Source of the DNA: Acidovorax sp. Leaf191
GTDB taxonomy: Bacteria > Pseudomonadota > Gammaproteobacteria > Burkholderiales > Burkholderiaceae_C
Length of the DNA: 58,042 nucleotides
Direction: 5' to 3'
Assembly (NCBI RefSeq): GCF_001424425.1
Contig: NZ_LMPT01000005.1
Coordinates: 194,747-252,788 of the forward strand
Notes under the pieces: model-generated
Database searches by the model: none
Told to the model about the DNA's origin: nothing
Seen by the model: only the letters and a program-made list of their open reading frames with translations
Shown: positions 7,970-16,896 of the stretch, piece by piece
How positions within the stretch are numbered: position 1 is the stretch's first letter
Layout of the letters: the number at the start of each line of letters is the position of its first letter
Program-made: the position numbers and the translations under genes

Positions 7970-9577
7970 TCATGCATCCCGAAGCAGGCGGCGCAGCACT
8001 TTGCCAGCGCCCGTGGCGGGCAGTGCGTCGATGAAACGCACCTCGCGCGGGGCTTTGTAGGGCGCCATGTTCTCGCGGCACCAGGCCACTAGGCCGGCGG
8101 CGTCCACATCCTGGCCGGGCTTCTTGACGATGAAGGCGCGCACCACCTCACCCTTTTCTGCATCGGGCACGCCAATAACCGCGGCCTGTGCCACGGCAGG
8201 GTGCTTGATGAGCAAGGTCTCGACCTCTTCGGGGAACACGCTGTAGCCCGACACCTTGATCATCTCCTTGAAACGGCCGATGAAGGTGAGGTAGCCGTCC
8301 GCATCGATCTTGCCCATGTCGCCGGTGTAGACCCAGCCGTCCCGCAGCGTCTTGGCCGTGGCCTCGGGCTTGTTCCAGTAGCCCTGGAAGTTGCCGGGGC
8401 CGTGGATGGTGATCTCGCCCACCTCGCCGGTGGGCAGCGGCGCGCCGGTGTCGGGGTCGACGATGCGCAGGGTGTTGCCCGGCACGGGCTTGCCCTGCGT
8501 GCCCCAGCGGATGGCGTCCACCGGCATGGCGGTGTCCACCGTGTGGGTTTCGGACAGCCCGTAAGCCGCCTCGTGCGAGATGCAGTTCGGCGCGAACTGC
8601 TGCCATTGCTGGGCCAGCGCCTCGGTGAAGGTGATGCCGAAGCTCGTGACCGGGTTGCGGCGCAGCGCGCTCCAGTCCATGCCGCGCGCGCCCGGCACTT
8701 GCATGAGCGCGCCGTTCATGGGCGCGATGCTGTACCACCAGGTGACGCGGTGGCGCTCCAGCGCCTGGGCCACGCCCAGCGGGTCGAAGCGGTACAGCAG
8801 CACCGCGGTGGCGCCGGTGTAGACCGGCAGGTTCACCCCCATCACCATGCCGGCGATGTGGTACAGCGGTGCCACGGCCAGCAGCGTCTCGTGCGGCGTC
8901 ATGCCGTTGCAGTCGGCGGAGGCCGCCGTCTTGAACGTGGCGTTGCCGTAGCTCAGCATCGCGCCCTTCGGCAGGCCGGTGGTGCCCGAGGTGTAGGTCA
9001 TCAGCGAGACGTCGTCCATCGACAAGGCCACCGGCGCGGGCCGCGCGCCGGTGCGCGTGGCGGCCAGGAAGTCTTCACAGCCCGGCGGCACGGGGGCCAT
9101 GGCGGCGCGCAGGGCCAGCAGCTCGGCGGGGATGTCGATGCTGGGTTCGCCGGCCGGCAGCAGTTCGGCGTAGCGCACCACGAACACGTGCGCGAGCGCG
9201 GTCTTCGCGCGCACCTTGTCCACCACGGGCAGCAGCACGTCGGCCGCCACCACCACGCGCGCCTGCAGGTCGGTGAGCTGGTATTCGAGCTCGTGCTCCT
9301 TGTTCAGCGGCCCGCAGGGGCATACGATGGCACCGATCTTCTGGATGCCGTAGTGCGCCATCACGTACTGCGGGCAGTTGTTCATGAACAGCGCCACGGG
9401 CTCGCCCTTGGCCACGCCGAGTGCCTGCAGCCGCGCCGCGAATGCGTCGCTGGCCGCGTCGATCTCTGCCCAGGTGAGGGGCCGGCCGTACCAGAGGTAG
9501 GCCACGCGGTCGGGCGTGTCGCGCGCGTGGCGGCGCAGGTGTTCGTGCAGCGGCAGCTGCGGTGCGGCAGAGGGCAT
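7970..9577 (-). CDS. AMP-dependent acyl-CoA synthetase/ligase
   Basis: 535 aa from the ATG at 9577 with a GGAG site; the frame opens upstream at 9667. Signature motifs in order: A3 MTYTSGTTGLPKGAML, A5 YGLSETH, A7/A8 YTGDMGKIDADGYLTFIGR, the hinge FKEMIKVSGYSVFPEEVE, and the catalytic lysine in GAGKVLRRLLRD at the C-terminus. These enzymes form an acyl-adenylate from a carboxylic acid and ATP, then an acyl-CoA. Acid chain length cannot be told. The gene precedes the fused carboxylase on the same strand, with a 232-bp repeat-filled gap, and is divergent from a TetR regulator whose likely operators lie in the shared intergenic region. Confidence 0.9.
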   Translation of the reverse strand: MPSAAPQLPLHEHLRRHARDTPDRVAYLWYGRPLTWAEIDAASDAFAARLQALGVAKGEPVALFMNNCPQYVMAHYGIQKIGAIVCPCGPLNKEHELEYQLTDLQARVVVAADVLLPVVDKVRAKTALAHVFVVRYAELLPAGEPSIDIPAELLALRAAMAPVPPGCEDFLAATRTGARPAPVALSMDDVSLMTYTSGTTGLPKGAMLSYGNATFKTAASADCNGMTPHETLLAVAPLYHIAGMVMGVNLPVYTGATAVLLYRFDPLGVAQALERHRVTWWYSIAPMNGALMQVPGARGMDWSALRRNPVTSFGITFTEALAQQWQQFAPNCISHEAAYGLSETHTVDTAMPVDAIRWGTQGKPVPGNTLRIVDPDTGAPLPTGEVGEITIHGPGNFQGYWNKPEATAKTLRDGWVYTGDMGKIDADGYLTFIGRFKEMIKVSGYSVFPEEVETLLIKHPAVAQAAVIGVPDAEKGEVVRAFIVKKPGQDVDAAGLVAWCRENMAPYKAPREVRFIDALPATGAGKVLRRLLRDA

Positions 9578-9671
9578 GGCGTTGTCTCCGAGGTGTCTGG
9601 CATCGCTGGTTCCTGGCGGCTGCTCAGGGTTTTCGCTGAGTGCCCGCACCCGCCAGCGTCTTGCCAATATA

Positions 9672-9704
9672 TACCGCTCGGTAGAACAATGCTACCCATG
9701 GGTA
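9672..9704. promoter_or_regulatory. Pair of palindromes, candidate TetR operators
   Basis: Two 12-bp palindromes lie in the divergent ligase/TetR intergenic region: TACCG-CT-CGGTA at 9672-9683 and TACCCATGGGTA at 9693-9704. Their centres are 21 bp apart, two helical turns. The first resembles the ACCG..CGGT half-sites common for TetR regulators of fatty-acid genes. Assignment to the adjacent regulator is an inference. Confidence 0.55.
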
Positions 9705-9732
9705 TAAGTCAACCGTCGCACAAAGGACAGCC

Positions 9733-10383
9733 ATGAAACAGCAGCCCCCCGTGCAGGCCACCGGCCGGCAAAAGGCCGCCACGGCCGGCTCGGACGAGAA
9801 GCGCGAACGCATCCTACGCGCGGCCGAGGCGCTGTTCGATGCGCAGGGCTACGCCAACACGACCATCGAGCAGATCGTGCAGCGGCTGGGCGTGACCAAG
9901 CCCTTTGTGTACTACTACTTCCGCAACAAGCAGGAGATCTTCGAGACGCTGTCGTGGGCGCCCGCGGTGGCGTGCTTCACGGCGATGGACTTTGCCGCAG
10001 GCGACGACCGCCCTGCCCATGTGAAGGTGACCGAAGGCATCGAGCGGCTGATTCGCGCGACGCTGGCGCACCACCCGTCGGCGTTCTTCCCGTACCGCGA
10101 GCCGCAGGTCTACCGGCCCGAGTACCTGGCGGCGCAAAAGGATCTGGCGAACCACTTCTACGACCAGTTGTGCGCGCTGCTCGAACAGGGCCGCGACGAC
10201 GGCATGTTCGAGTTCAACGACACCAAGATCACCGCGCTGGCCGCGTGCAGCCTGCCCGGCTTTCTCTATAACTGGTACCGGCCCGACGGCCGCCTGTCGC
10301 AGGACGAGGTGGCACACGAGCTGGCCCAACTGGCCTGGCGCGTGCTGGGGCTGCGGCGCAGCCGCAAGCGGGACAAGGCATAG
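9733..10383 (+). CDS. TetR/AcrR family transcriptional regulator
   Basis: 216 aa; ATG at 9733 with AAAGGAC just upstream. A variable 20-residue N-tail precedes the HTH domain (RERILRAAEALFDAQGYANT, then IEQIVQRLGVTKPFVYYYFR, residues ~25-70). The C-terminal ~140 residues are the ligand-binding and dimer domain, which gives no specific match. The gene is divergent from the acyl-CoA ligase gene, with paired palindromes between them, so acyl-CoA or acid-responsive repression of the ligase/carboxylase pair is the simplest reading. A periplasmic binding protein gene follows 68 bp downstream on the same strand. Confidence 0.92.
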   Translation: MKQQPPVQATGRQKAATAGSDEKRERILRAAEALFDAQGYANTTIEQIVQRLGVTKPFVYYYFRNKQEIFETLSWAPAVACFTAMDFAAGDDRPAHVKVTEGIERLIRATLAHHPSAFFPYREPQVYRPEYLAAQKDLANHFYDQLCALLEQGRDDGMFEFNDTKITALAACSLPGFLYNWYRPDGRLSQDEVAHELAQLAWRVLGLRRSRKRDKA

Positions 10384-10451
10384 CAGCCCACGGCCCCGCG
10401 GCGCAGGGCCCTGCAGACGACAGCTTCATAACAACAGGAGACAACGACGCC

Positions 10452-11702
10452 ATGAAAACCGCCTTCCTCACCACCCCGCTGGCCGCTGCCGCAGCCCTGC
10501 TGATCGGCACGGCCGCCAGCGCGCAGGAGACCTTCAAGGTCGCCTACATCGACCCGCTGTCGGGACCGTTCGCCAACGTGGGCGAGCTGATGCTCACGCA
10601 CACGCAGTACGCCATCGAGGACATCAACGCCAAGGGCGGCGTGCTCAAGGGCGTGAAGCTGCAATTGCTGCAGTTCGACAGCAAGCTGTCTGCGCAGGAG
10701 AGCCAGAGCGCGCTGCAGGCCGCCATCGACCAGGGGGCCAAGGCCATCGTGACAGGCGGCTCGGGCTCGTCGGTGGTCACCGCGCTGGTGCAGGCTGCGG
10801 CGCGCCACAACCAGCGCAACCCGGGCAAGGAGATCCTGGTGCTGAACCACTCCTCCATCGACCCGGAGCTGACGGGCAAGGCATGCAACTTCTGGCACTT
10901 CCAGTTCGAGGCGAACACCGCCATGAAGATGAAGGCGATTGCCAACTACATCAAGAAGCAGCCGGACATCAAGAAGGTGTACCTGCTGAACCAGGACTAC
11001 GCGCACGGCAAGCAGTGGGCGCACTACGGCCGCGAGATGGTGGGCCTGGCGCGGCCCGACGTGCAGTTCGTGGGCGAGGCGCTGCACCCCATCGGCCGCG
11101 TGAAGGACTTTGCGCCCTACCTCGCCAAGGTCAAGAGCACCGACGCCGACTCCATCATCACCGGCAACTGGGGGCAGGACATGACGCTGCTGCTGAAAGC
11201 CGCGGGTGATGCGGGCTACAACCTGCGCTACTTCAACCACAGCGCGGGCTCCATTCCCGGGACGGTGCTGGCCGTATCGCAGGCCAAGCAAGGCCAGCTG
11301 ACCTGGGTGGCCGAATGGCACCCGGGCCAGGCCGACACCCCCAAGGTGGATGGCCTTGCCAAGGCCTACAAGGCCAAGACGGGCAAGGACTTCCTTGCGC
11401 CGCGCATCGAGATGACGCCGCGCTTTCTGGCCGCCGCGATCCAGAAGGCGCAGTCCACCGACGCGGTGAAGGTGGCGCGCGCCCTGGAAGACCTGACGCT
11501 CGACTCCGTGGTGGGCCCGGTGCGCATGCGCGCAGAGGACCACCAGCTGCTGCTGCCGCAGGTGGTCAACACCATCGCGCCAGTGGATGGCAAGACCGTC
11601 AAGGTCGGATGGGAGGGCACGAACTACGGCTTCCGCACCGATGCGGCCTACACCGGCAATGAGCTGGCGCAAGGCACGGACTGCAAGATGACCCGGCCTT
11701 GA
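10452..11702 (+). CDS. Branched-chain amino-acid-type ABC transporter substrate-binding protein
   Basis: 416 aa with a clear Sec signal peptide (MKTAFLTTPLAAAAALLIG, then TAASAQ, cleavage near residue 25). The mature part begins ETFKVAYIDPLSGPFANVGE, as in the LivJ/LivK type I periplasmic binding proteins, and runs to the usual ~400 residues. An ACAGGAG site precedes the ATG at 10452. No permease or ATPase genes are nearby, so this is an orphan binding protein in this window. Its position behind the TetR gene and opposite the ligase suggests uptake of the acid that the ligase activates, but this is inference. Confidence 0.88.
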   Translation: MKTAFLTTPLAAAAALLIGTAASAQETFKVAYIDPLSGPFANVGELMLTHTQYAIEDINAKGGVLKGVKLQLLQFDSKLSAQESQSALQAAIDQGAKAIVTGGSGSSVVTALVQAAARHNQRNPGKEILVLNHSSIDPELTGKACNFWHFQFEANTAMKMKAIANYIKKQPDIKKVYLLNQDYAHGKQWAHYGREMVGLARPDVQFVGEALHPIGRVKDFAPYLAKVKSTDADSIITGNWGQDMTLLLKAAGDAGYNLRYFNHSAGSIPGTVLAVSQAKQGQLTWVAEWHPGQADTPKVDGLAKAYKAKTGKDFLAPRIEMTPRFLAAAIQKAQSTDAVKVARALEDLTLDSVVGPVRMRAEDHQLLLPQVVNTIAPVDGKTVKVGWEGTNYGFRTDAAYTGNELAQGTDCKMTRP

Positions 11703-11811
11703 CTGCACGGCACATCTGCGCGCGGTAGACCCCACAGCGGCAGCCGCCACAGGCCGCCGCTACCATGGCCGGTCTTTGCATTCATCGACCCGACCCACAA
11801 GGACCGCGCCC

Positions 11812-12882
11812 ATGCCCGACTTTCGCAGCGACACCGTCACCCAGCCCACGCCCGCCATGCGCGAGGCCATGTTCAAGGCCCCGCTGGGCGACGATGTGTT
11901 TGCCGACGACCCTTCGGTGAACGCGCTGCAGGAGCATGCGGCGCAGTTGCTGGGCTTCGAGGCCGCGCTGTTCGCCCCCTCGGGCACGCAGACCAACCTG
12001 ATCGCCCTGTGGGGCCACTGCCAGCGCGGCGACGAGGCCATCGTGGGCCAGAGCTGGCACACCTACCGCTGGGAGGCCGGCGGCATGGCGGTGCTGGGCT
12101 CCATCCAGCCGCAGCCGGTGGAGACGCAGCCTGACGGCACCTTGCGCATTGCCGACATCGCCGCCGCCATCAAGCCGGACGACCCGCACTTCGCGCGCAC
12201 CCGCCTCGTGGTGCTGGAGAACACGACCGGCGGCCAGGTGCTGCCGCCCGCCTACATCGCCGAGGTGGCCCAGCTGGCGCGCAGCCGGGGGCTGGCCATG
12301 CACCTGGACGGCGCGCGCCTGTTCAACGCCGCCACGGCCAATGCGGCGCGCCACGGCAGCGATGTGTACGACGAGGCGCGTGCGCTGTGCAGCCATTTCG
12401 ATTCGGCATCGCTGTGCCTGAGCAAGGGGCTGGGGGCGCCGGTCGGCTCGCTGGTGCTGGGCTCGCGCGACTTCATCCGCCAGGCCCGCCGCACCCGCAA
12501 GATCCTGGGCGGCGGCATGCGCCAGGCCGGCGTGCTGGCCGCCGCGGGCCACTACGCGCTGGAGCACCACGTGCGCCGCCTGGCCGACGACCACGCGAAC
12601 CTGGCGCGGCTGGCCCAGGGGCTGAGCGATCTCAACCAGAGCCATCCGGTGCTGCAGGGCAAGATCACGGTCCACCCCTGGCAGACCAACATCCTGTTCA
12701 CCGACCTGCATGCGGATGTGGCCCCGGCGTTCACGGCCTGGCTGGCGGAGCACGGCGTGCGCGTGACGAGCAGCCTGTACGGCGTCGCCACGCGCCTGCG
12801 CTGGGTGGCGCACCTGGACGTGAGCGAGGCGGATGTGACCGCGGCGCTGGACTGCGTGGCGCGGTTCCAGTTGCCAGGCTGA
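11812..12882 (+). CDS. ltaE: Low-specificity L-threonine aldolase
   Basis: 356 aa from the ATG at 11812 (MPDFRSDTVTQPTPAMREAM), which aligns with the family N-terminus; the frame opens at 11776. The enzyme is PLP-dependent and cleaves L-threonine or allo-threonine to glycine and acetaldehyde. Seen: the opening DFRSDTVTQPTPAMREAM, GDDVFADDPSVNALQE, the cofactor-binding aspartate in HLDGARLFNAA, and the Schiff-base lysine at about residue 205 in CLSKGLGAPVGS. The gene is monocistronic, converging on yggS with 16 bp between the two stop codons. Confidence 0.9.
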   Translation: MPDFRSDTVTQPTPAMREAMFKAPLGDDVFADDPSVNALQEHAAQLLGFEAALFAPSGTQTNLIALWGHCQRGDEAIVGQSWHTYRWEAGGMAVLGSIQPQPVETQPDGTLRIADIAAAIKPDDPHFARTRLVVLENTTGGQVLPPAYIAEVAQLARSRGLAMHLDGARLFNAATANAARHGSDVYDEARALCSHFDSASLCLSKGLGAPVGSLVLGSRDFIRQARRTRKILGGGMRQAGVLAAAGHYALEHHVRRLADDHANLARLAQGLSDLNQSHPVLQGKITVHPWQTNILFTDLHADVAPAFTAWLAEHGVRVTSSLYGVATRLRWVAHLDVSEADVTAALDCVARFQLPG

Positions 12883-12898
12883 TCGACCCTCTCGCGCT

Positions 12899-13618
12899 TC
12901 AGGCGGTGGGGTAAGTCCGCCCGCCGAAAATGCCGGTGCCCACGCGCACCATCGTGCTGCCGGCGTGGATGGCGGCTTCCAGGTCGGCGGTCATGCCCAG
13001 GGACAGGGTGTCGAAGTGTTCGAGTCTGGGTTCCTGCAGCGCCGCTATCTGGTCAAAAAGCGCCTTGGCGCCCGCATGAAGGGCGCGCTGCGCTTCGAAT
13101 TCAGGAGCATGGTCCGGGATGCTCATGATCCCGCGCACCACCAGCCGTGGCAGTTTCGCGACAGCGCGCACCAATTCCAGCGTGTCGGCGGGCGCCACGC
13201 CGGACTTGGTGGCGCCGCCGTCGATGTTGACCTGCACGCATATTTGTAACGGCGCCAGGTGCTCCGGCCGCTGGGCCGACAGGCGCTCGGCGATCTTCAG
13301 GCGGTCCACCGTGTGAACCCAGTCGAAGTGCTCGGCCACCAGGCGCGTCTTGTTGCTCTGGATGGGGCCGATGCAGTGCCACTGCAGCGCCACGGCGGGC
13401 TCCGCAGCGCGCAGGGCGATGATCTTGTCCACGCCTTCCTGGATGTAGTTCTCGCCGAAGTCGCGCTGCCCGGCAGCAACAGCCTCGGTCACCGCGTCGG
13501 CGCCGAAGGTCTTGGAAACGGCCAGCAGGAGGACGCTGGCGGGGTCGCGCGAAGCAGCTGTGCACGCCTGCGCCATCCTGCCCAGAACCTGTTGGAGGTT
13601 GTTAGCAATCGTGGTCAT
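12899..13618 (-). CDS. yggS: YggS family pyridoxal-phosphate homeostasis protein
   Basis: 239 aa from the ATG at 13618; the frame opens upstream in the pilT region but the family start is MTTIANNLQQ. A single-domain fold-type III PLP-binding barrel: lysine 36 in LLLAVSKTFGA, FGENYIQEG, WHCIGPIQSNKTR, and the phosphate-binding SLGMTADLEAAIHAGSTMVR with RVGTGIFG near the end. These proteins have no established catalysis and buffer free PLP. It is divergent from pilT across 36 bp, an arrangement common in Beta- and Gammaproteobacteria. Confidence 0.95.
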   Translation of the reverse strand: MTTIANNLQQVLGRMAQACTAASRDPASVLLLAVSKTFGADAVTEAVAAGQRDFGENYIQEGVDKIIALRAAEPAVALQWHCIGPIQSNKTRLVAEHFDWVHTVDRLKIAERLSAQRPEHLAPLQICVQVNIDGGATKSGVAPADTLELVRAVAKLPRLVVRGIMSIPDHAPEFEAQRALHAGAKALFDQIAALQEPRLEHFDTLSLGMTADLEAAIHAGSTMVRVGTGIFGGRTYPTA

Positions 13619-13654
13619 AATGTTTGACAGCGTATCAAACGATAGAGGGATTCC

Positions 13655-14698
13655 GTGGACATTACCCAACTGCTCGCTTTCAGCGTCAAGAACAAGGCCT
13701 CCGACCTGCACCTTTCAGCCGGTCTGCCGCCCATGATCCGGGTCCACGGGGATGTCCGCCGCATCAATGTCGATGCGCTCGACCACAAGACGGTGCATGC
13801 CATGGTGTACGACATCATGAGCGACTCGCAGCGCAAGACGTACGAAGAATTCCTCGAAGTCGACTTCTCGTTCGAGATCGAAGGCCTGGCGCGCTTTCGC
13901 GTCAACGCCTTCAACCAGAACCGCGGCGCGGCCGCCGTGTTCCGGACCATTCCTTCCAAGATCCTGACCCTTGAGCAGCTCAACGCGCCCAAGATCTTCG
14001 GCGACCTGGCCTTGAAGCCGCGCGGCCTGGTGCTGGTGACCGGCCCCACGGGCTCGGGCAAGTCCACCACGCTGGCCGCCATGGTCAACTACCTGAACGA
14101 AACCGAGTACGGCCACATCCTCACGGTGGAGGACCCGATCGAGTTCGTGCACGAATCCAAGAAGTGCCTGATCAACCAGCGCGAAGTCGGCCCGATGACG
14201 CTGTCGTTCGCCGCCGCGCTGAAGTCCGCACTGCGCGAAGACCCGGACGCCATCCTGGTGGGCGAAATGCGCGACCTGGAAACCATCCGCCTGGCCATGA
14301 CGGCTGCGGAAACGGGCCACTTGGTGTTCGGCACGCTGCACACCTCCAGCGCCGCCAAGACCATCGACCGGATCATCGACGTGTTCCCGGCCGAAGAAAA
14401 GGAAATGGTCCGCGCGATGCTGTCCGAGTCGCTGCAGGCCGTGATCTCGCAGACGCTGTGCAAGACCAAGGACGGCTCGGGCCGCGTGGCGGCGCACGAG
14501 ATCATGCTGGGCACCAGCGCCATCCGCAACCTGATCCGCGAAGCCAAGGTGGCGCAGATGTACTCCACCATCCAGACCAGCAACAGCGTGGGCATGCAGA
14601 CGCTGGACCAGAACCTGACCGACCTGGTCCGCCGCAACATCATCAGCCCGGCCGAAGCGCGTGCCAAGGCCAAGATCCCCGACAACTTCCCCGGCTGA
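13655..14698 (+). CDS. pilT: Type IV pilus retraction ATPase PilT
   Basis: 347 aa with a GTG start at 13655, preceded by GAGGG. PilT is a cytoplasmic hexameric ATPase that depolymerises type IVa pili for twitching motility. Motifs in order: the N-terminal PAS-like domain with KASDLHLSAGLPPMIRVHGD; Walker A GPTGSGKSTTLAAM; Asp box LTVEDPIEFVH; Walker B DPDAILVGEMRDLETIRLAM; His box TGHLVFGTLHTSSAAKTIDR. The length is typical (~345). It heads a same-strand group with a cyclic-nucleotide-binding gene and pilU. Confidence 0.97.
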   Translation: MDITQLLAFSVKNKASDLHLSAGLPPMIRVHGDVRRINVDALDHKTVHAMVYDIMSDSQRKTYEEFLEVDFSFEIEGLARFRVNAFNQNRGAAAVFRTIPSKILTLEQLNAPKIFGDLALKPRGLVLVTGPTGSGKSTTLAAMVNYLNETEYGHILTVEDPIEFVHESKKCLINQREVGPMTLSFAAALKSALREDPDAILVGEMRDLETIRLAMTAAETGHLVFGTLHTSSAAKTIDRIIDVFPAEEKEMVRAMLSESLQAVISQTLCKTKDGSGRVAAHEIMLGTSAIRNLIREAKVAQMYSTIQTSNSVGMQTLDQNLTDLVRRNIISPAEARAKAKIPDNFPG

Positions 14699-14706
14699 AA
14701 TGCGAC

Positions 14707-14822
14707 ACCCCCTGAGTCGCTTCGCGCCTTCCCCCTCTCTCGCATTGCTGCGCAATGCGGGATGGGGACGCCCCCAGTGCGGCGGGGCGGCCCTTGCACG
14801 GGGGCGCTGGCTTGGGCCGCGC
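14707..14822. repeat. ~120-bp 'CCCCCTGAGTCGC' family repeat (forward copy)
   Basis: Begins ACCCCCTGAGTCGCTTCGCG and runs through TTCCCCCTCTCTCGCATTGC and GGCGGGGCGGCCCTTGCACG. It follows the pilT stop within 9 bp, so pilT and the next gene are separated by repeat DNA. A small hairpin (GCATTGCTGCGCAATGC) lies at 14742-14758. Confidence 0.65.
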
Positions 14823-14905
14823 CGACTCCGAACGCTCTGCGATCCAGACTTCACCACATTGACAGACGACACGGCGGCGCACAGCGTCGCACTACGGAGC
14901 TCACT

Positions 14906-15541
14906 ATGAAAGGCATTCTTGGCCTTCTGAAAATGAAAACCCGCAACGGCAAGCCCGCGGACGACCACACGGATTCCGTGCTGTTCTCCACCGCGTTCGC
15001 CGGCCAGGGCGTGGACGACTCGATGCTGGTGCCCTGGGAGGCCCGCGCTGTGGAAGTGGGCGCCAAGCGCCTGCCCACGAGCCGCGGCGGCAAGCTGCTG
15101 CAGGGGCTGTGGGCCAAGGACAAGTACATGGCGCACCTGGACAAGGACGCCGTGGAGCGCATGGAGCGCTTCTTCGAGTTCGCCGCCATCCCGTCCAACC
15201 GCGATGTGATCCGCCAGGACGAGTACGGTAACTTCATGGTCGTGCTGCTCACCGGCACCATCGCGGTGGACCGCGTGCAGCCCTGGGGCGAGCAGCTGCG
15301 CCTGGCCGAGACGCGGCCCGGCGACATCCTGGGCGAAATGTCGCTGCTGGACAGCGGCATCCGCTTTTCGGCCTGCACCACGCTGACCGACTGCGAGATT
15401 GCGGTGCTGTCGGCCGAAGCCATGGACGACATGATGACCAAGGACCCGCAACTGGCAGCCAGCCTGATCGCCCTGCTGGCCCGCAAGCTGTCGCTGCGGC
15501 TGCGCGTCGTCAGCGCCCGCCTGAGCGACAACCAGAAGTGA
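14906..15541 (+). CDS. Cyclic nucleotide-binding domain protein
   Basis: 211 aa from the ATG at 14906 (GGAG site 7 nt upstream); the frame opens at 14762 inside a repeat, which is unlikely to be coding. After a ~70-residue N-terminal region comes a cNMP-binding beta-roll: YGNFMVVLLTGTIAVDRV, RPGDILGEMSLLDSGIRFSA (phosphate-binding cassette) and a C-terminal helix. There is no DNA-binding or kinase domain. It lies between pilT and pilU, 76 bp before pilU, which suggests a link between a nucleotide signal and pilus retraction. The arginine normally contacting the cyclic phosphate has the equivalent IRFSA. Function is inferred from context only. Confidence 0.85.
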   Translation: MKGILGLLKMKTRNGKPADDHTDSVLFSTAFAGQGVDDSMLVPWEARAVEVGAKRLPTSRGGKLLQGLWAKDKYMAHLDKDAVERMERFFEFAAIPSNRDVIRQDEYGNFMVVLLTGTIAVDRVQPWGEQLRLAETRPGDILGEMSLLDSGIRFSACTTLTDCEIAVLSAEAMDDMMTKDPQLAASLIALLARKLSLRLRVVSARLSDNQK

Positions 15542-15617
15542 CACCACCGATGCGCCGACGATTCAACATCATCAACAGTGGCCGTCCCGCGGACGAACAC
15601 GCCAGGGAGAAAATCTG

Positions 15618-16754
15618 ATGGAACGCGATCAGGCCAGTAAATTCATCAATGACCTGCTCAAGCTGATGGTGAGCCGCAATGGCAGCGACTTGTTCATCAC
15701 GGCAGACTTCCCGCCCGCGATCAAGGTGGATGGCAAGGTGACCAAGGTCTCGCCGCAGCCGCTCACGCCCGCCCACACGCTGACGCTGGCCCGCTCGGTG
15801 ATGAGCGACAAGCAGGTGGCCGACTTCGAGCGCACCAAGGAATGCAACTTCGCCATCTCGCCCGCAGGCGTGGGCCGGTTCCGGGTGAACGCGTTCGTGC
15901 AGCAGGGGCGCGTGGGCATGGTGATGCGGACGATTCCGCTCACGCTGCCCACCATCGACGGACTGGGCGTGCCGCAGGTGCTCAAGGACGTGACGATGAC
16001 CAAGCGCGGCCTGTGCATCCTGGTGGGTGCCACGGGCTCGGGCAAGTCGACCACCCTGGCCGCCATGGTGGACTGGCGCAACGAGAACTCGTTCGGCCAC
16101 ATCATCACCGTGGAAGACCCGGTGGAATTCGTGCACCCGCACAAGAACTGCGTGGTCACGCAGCGCGAAGTGGGCCTGGATACCGACAGCTGGGAAGCGG
16201 CCCTGAAGAACACGCTGCGCCAGGCGCCCGACGTGATCCTGATGGGCGAAATCCGCGACCGCGAAACCATGGAACATGCCGTGGCGTTTGCCGAAACCGG
16301 CCACTTGTGCCTGGCCACGCTGCACGCCAACAGCGCCAACCAGGCGCTGGACCGGATCATCAACTTCTTCCCCGAAGAGCGCCGCCCGCAACTGCTGATG
16401 GACCTGTCGCTCAACCTGCGCGCCATGGTGTCGCAGCGCCTGATTCCCAAGCAGGACGGCAAGGGCCGGGCTGCGGCCGTGGAGATCATGCTGAACACGC
16501 CGCTGATCTCGGATCTGATCTTCAAGGGCGATGTCCACGAGATCAAGGAGATCATGAAGAAGAGCCGCAACCTGGGCATGCAGACCTTCGACCAGGCGCT
16601 GTTCGACCTGTACGAGGCCAACATGATCACCTACGAGGACGCGCTGCGCAACGCCGATTCGCTGAACGACCTGCGCCTGCAGATCAAGCTCAACAGCCAG
16701 CGTGCCAAGTCGCCGGACCTGGCGCAGGGTACCGAGCATTTCGCGATTGTTTGA
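15618..16754 (+). CDS. pilU: PilT-dependent pilus retraction ATPase PilU
   Basis: 378 aa; ATG at 15618 preceded by GGGAGAAAATCTG. PilU is a PilT paralogue that aids retraction with PilT. Motifs: NGSDLFITADFPPAIKVDG; Walker A GATGSGKSTTLAAMVDWRN; Asp box ITVEDPVEFVHPHKNC; Walker B DVILMGEIRDRETMEHAVAF; His box TGHLCLATLHANSANQALDR. The extended C-terminal tail (after KKSRNLGMQTFDQALFDLYE) is typical of PilU rather than PilT. A strong hairpin follows the stop codon. Confidence 0.96.
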   Translation: MERDQASKFINDLLKLMVSRNGSDLFITADFPPAIKVDGKVTKVSPQPLTPAHTLTLARSVMSDKQVADFERTKECNFAISPAGVGRFRVNAFVQQGRVGMVMRTIPLTLPTIDGLGVPQVLKDVTMTKRGLCILVGATGSGKSTTLAAMVDWRNENSFGHIITVEDPVEFVHPHKNCVVTQREVGLDTDSWEAALKNTLRQAPDVILMGEIRDRETMEHAVAFAETGHLCLATLHANSANQALDRIINFFPEERRPQLLMDLSLNLRAMVSQRLIPKQDGKGRAAAVEIMLNTPLISDLIFKGDVHEIKEIMKKSRNLGMQTFDQALFDLYEANMITYEDALRNADSLNDLRLQIKLNSQRAKSPDLAQGTEHFAIV

Positions 16755-16756
16755 AG

Positions 16757-16794
16757 CCCCCTGAGTCGCCTGCGGCGCCATCCCCCTCAGGGGG
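16757..16794 (+). terminator. Hairpin after pilU
   Basis: Arms CCCCCTGAG (16757-16765) and CTCAGGGGG (16786-16794) are perfect complements and start 2 nt past the pilU stop codon. There is no adjacent T-run. It belongs to the CCCCCTGAGTCGC repeat family, so it is at once repeat and possible terminator. Confidence 0.5.
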
Positions 16795-16896
16795 ACGCCA
16801 CCGGTGGGCGGGCAAAGCCCGCTCCACGGTGGCCCTGGCAAGTGCACGCCCATCGCGGGCTTTTCGTTTTTTTGATCCACCCATTTCTGTATTCAC

